14,083 bases of DNA from CAZXPA01 sp964642485 (GTDB taxonomy: Bacteria > Patescibacteriota > Patescibacteriia > UBA2591 > UBA6264), in assembly GCA_964642485.1 (NCBI GenBank), contig CAZXPA010000014.1:1-14083 (forward strand). The letters run 5' to 3'. The translations under genes were made by a program, and so were the position numbers. Positions 12,424-14,083 of this stretch are shown here, in pieces (position 1 is the stretch's first letter; each line of letters starts with the position of its first letter). Under the pieces are notes generated by a model. The model searched no databases and had not been told where the DNA came from. It saw only the letters and a list, made by a program, of their open reading frames with translations.

Positions 12424-12518
12424 CATTTTAACAATCTAACAAACGCTTCGCTTTAACAATTTAACATCCGATCAATTTAACAATTTAACATGCTTAATTG
12501 TTTAGTTGTTTAGTTGTT
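12424..12518. repeat. AACAATTTAAC repeats between dnaA and the ATP-cone gene
   Basis: At least four copies of TTTAACAAT(C/T)TAAC in one direction (12427-12490) face inverted copies TTAATTGTTTAGTTGTTTAGTTG (12493-12516). The segment fills the whole intergenic gap up to the dnaA stop. It belongs to the same repeat family found beside tsaE, valS and the pilus ATPase gene. Confidence 0.8.
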
Positions 12519-13886
12519 CTACTGATTATATATCCTTTGTTTAATTAAATCTACCTCTTGCTTAATCCGACCACCTTGTTCAACCTCCGTCTTTATCTTG
12601 TCATAAGCATGCATAGCTGTGGTATGGTCACGCTTACCTAATTCTTTACCAATCAAAGGGAAAGAAGCGCCAATTTCTTCCCTCATTAAATACATTGCTA
12701 CTTGTCTTGGGGTAACCAGCTCTCTTTTCCGTGAAGCACCAATCATTTCACTAACCTGAATACCATAAAAATTAGCAACAATCTCAACTAATTCCTTAAC
12801 CTGAACAAGCCCTTTCTTAGCCCGACTATCTAAACTGGTTAGAATATTCTTAACCACGGGAAGGTCTAATTCGGTTCGGTGAAACTCATAATAAGCAATC
12901 AGTTTATTAAGCGCCCCTTCTAATTCACGGACATTACTTTGAATGTGAGTTGCTAAATACTGGAATATTTCTTCACTTAAACGACCTTTTCGCTCTCGAC
13001 ACTTTGCTTTTAAAATAGCTAGTCTTGTTTCTAAGTCAGGTGGGGCAATATCAGCAATTAAACCCCAGCCAAAACGGGAGATTAAACGATCTTCAAGAGC
13101 GGGAATAGCCTTTGGCGGCCGATCAGAAGTAAGGACTATTTGTCTTTCCTCTTGGTATAAACTATTAAAAGTGTGGAAAAATTCCTCTTGGGTTGCTTCT
13201 TTACCAGCCATAAATTGAACATCATCTATTAAAAGAACGTCTGATCCTCGGTAGATTTTTTTAAACCTATGCATCGTTCCTCCTCTGATGGCTCGAACAA
13301 ATTCATTGGTAAATTTTTCAGCATCAGTATAAAGAATTTTTGTTTTGGGGTCTTTTTCTAAAACAGCATGACCAATAGCTTGAAGAAGGTGAGTTTTTCC
13401 TAAACCAACACCCCCATAAATAAAAAGAGGGTTATACTTCTTCCCTGATCGCCTAACCACTGCTTGGCAGGCAGCATAAGCTAATTCAGACCCCTTGCCA
13501 ACAATAAAGCTTTTAAAGGTATAGGCTGGACTTAGTCCGTGACCATTGGCTTCTGGTGTTTTTCTAACTGTTATCTTCTCTAAATCAACAGCTACTGGTT
13601 TGGCGATCGCCCCTGGAGCAAGTGCTTCCACCTTATAAATTATTTTTCTTACTTTATTATCAGTTGCCCCTTGTAGGGCCTTAAGGATAGCTCTGTGATA
13701 TTTCTTCTCCAACCAGTTCTTAGAAAAATTATTTGGCACACTAACAACAATGGTTTGATCATCGTCTTGTATTTGAGAAATGCGAGTGTTTTGGAACCAA
13801 GTCTTAAAATTAGCCTTAGAAAGTGATAATTCTAACTCTGATAAAACTATATTCCAAAGTTGTTCCCTGCCCATTTTTTCTGCCAT
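12519..13886 (-). CDS. dnaA: Chromosomal replication initiator DnaA
   Basis: AAA+ protein that binds 9-base DnaA boxes and opens the origin. All four domains are seen in 455 residues: domain I (about 1-85, with ANFKTWFQNTR), a short linker (85-120), the AAA+ domain with Walker A GGVGLGKT (158-165), Walker B VLLIDD (217-222) and the DRLISRF box (266-272), and domain IV with the signature GKRDHTTAMHAYDKI (417-431). The start is placed at MAEKMGREQLW; a second Met four residues on is possible. The length is normal. A perfect DnaA box and a degenerate one lie about 70-100 bases upstream, fitting autoregulation and a nearby origin. dnaN does not follow; the ATP-cone gene does. No sign of damage. 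Confidence 0.98.
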   Translation of the reverse strand: MAEKMGREQLWNIVLSELELSLSKANFKTWFQNTRISQIQDDDQTIVVSVPNNFSKNWLEKKYHRAILKALQGATDNKVRKIIYKVEALAPGAIAKPVAVDLEKITVRKTPEANGHGLSPAYTFKSFIVGKGSELAYAACQAVVRRSGKKYNPLFIYGGVGLGKTHLLQAIGHAVLEKDPKTKILYTDAEKFTNEFVRAIRGGTMHRFKKIYRGSDVLLIDDVQFMAGKEATQEEFFHTFNSLYQEERQIVLTSDRPPKAIPALEDRLISRFGWGLIADIAPPDLETRLAILKAKCRERKGRLSEEIFQYLATHIQSNVRELEGALNKLIAYYEFHRTELDLPVVKNILTSLDSRAKKGLVQVKELVEIVANFYGIQVSEMIGASRKRELVTPRQVAMYLMREEIGASFPLIGKELGKRDHTTAMHAYDKIKTEVEQGGRIKQEVDLIKQRIYNQ

Positions 13887-13979
13887 AATAAAATTATTTA
13901 TTAATTTATTTAACGGATATATGATAACATTAATCTATGAAAAAATAAATTATCTGAGGTTGATAACTTGGGGACAATC

Positions 13980-13988
13980 TGTGGATAA
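13980..13988 (-). promoter_or_regulatory. Perfect DnaA box
   Basis: TTATCCACA on the minus strand matches the bacterial consensus in all nine positions. A degenerate copy, TTATCAACC, lies 13 bases closer to dnaA in the same orientation. Confidence 0.8.
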
Positions 13989-14066
13989 CGAAAAAACAAA
14001 AATCATGTTATTTTTTTAACAAAACTTTGAATGCAAAAGATGAGATACATAGGTTACACCTCTAAA

Positions 14067-14083
14067 TTACCAGAATCTGGTAA
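14067..14083. repeat. Palindrome at the right window edge
   Basis: TTACCAGA and TCTGGTAA are perfect inverted copies around a single A. With such a short spacer it is more likely a protein-binding site than an RNA hairpin. It could extend past the window or belong to the regulatory region of a neighbouring gene. Confidence 0.7.

Larger units (their letters stand above)
13887..14083. promoter_or_regulatory. Candidate oriC / dnaA regulatory region
   Basis: This gene-free AT-rich region upstream of dnaA holds a consensus DnaA box (TTATCCACA on minus, 13988-13980), a 7-of-9 box (TTATCAACC on minus, 13966-13958), an A/T-rich stretch (13989-14022) and a terminal palindrome. Box density is modest and the window ends here, so an origin is plausible but unproven; autoregulation of dnaA alone would look the same. 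Confidence 0.6.

Overview
The window most likely comes from a Candidate Phyla Radiation (Patescibacteria) genome, probably Parcubacteria-like. This is inferred from AT-rich DNA, few clear Shine-Dalgarno sites, a compact Xer-type recombinase, short-repeat insertions inside housekeeping genes, and dnaA next to a type IV pilus ATPase. TGA is used as a stop (recombinase gene, ATP-cone gene), so the code-25 lineages are unlikely. No rRNA or tRNA gene was seen.

Bases 1 to 5784 hold what reads as an integron-like gene cassette array. Five folded palindromic sites (145-242, 1474-1576, 2509-2653, 2970-3096, 4049-4149) have the layout of attC sites: outer R boxes of GTTRRRY/RYYYAAC type, inner L arms, a two-base extrahelical bulge and a variable hairpin-bearing centre. 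They separate five complete cassettes, each with one or two genes, all on the minus strand: an unknown protein with a faint ADP-ribosyltransferase-like motif, a nucleoside phosphorylase crossed by an assembly gap, a two-helix membrane protein, a DUF134 regulator with a DUF5320-like small protein, and a membrane-anchored spermidine-synthase-like protein. A sixth cassette is cut by the left edge. The start and end of each cassette are inverted copies of one another, as expected if the attC stem is rebuilt when the cassette is circular.

At 5778-5784 the array ends in a lone, unpaired GTTAGAT core. About 120 bases on is a divergently transcribed tyrosine recombinase (5903-6712). This is the classic integrase, attI, array geometry, but the recombinase is Xer-like, lacks the insert that marks IntI, and is translationally coupled to tsaE and followed by valS, so it looks like a resident chromosomal gene.

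From 5903 to the right end the content is core: recombinase, tsaE and valS on plus; then, beyond a shared bidirectional terminator, a PilB/GspE ATPase, an ATP-cone plus PD-(D/E)XK nuclease-like protein, and dnaA on minus. A perfect DnaA box, a degenerate one and a palindrome lie upstream of dnaA (13958-14083), a candidate oriC. Short AT-rich repeats (AACAATTTAAC type, ATGTCAA heptamers) sit at gene borders and have entered tsaE and valS.
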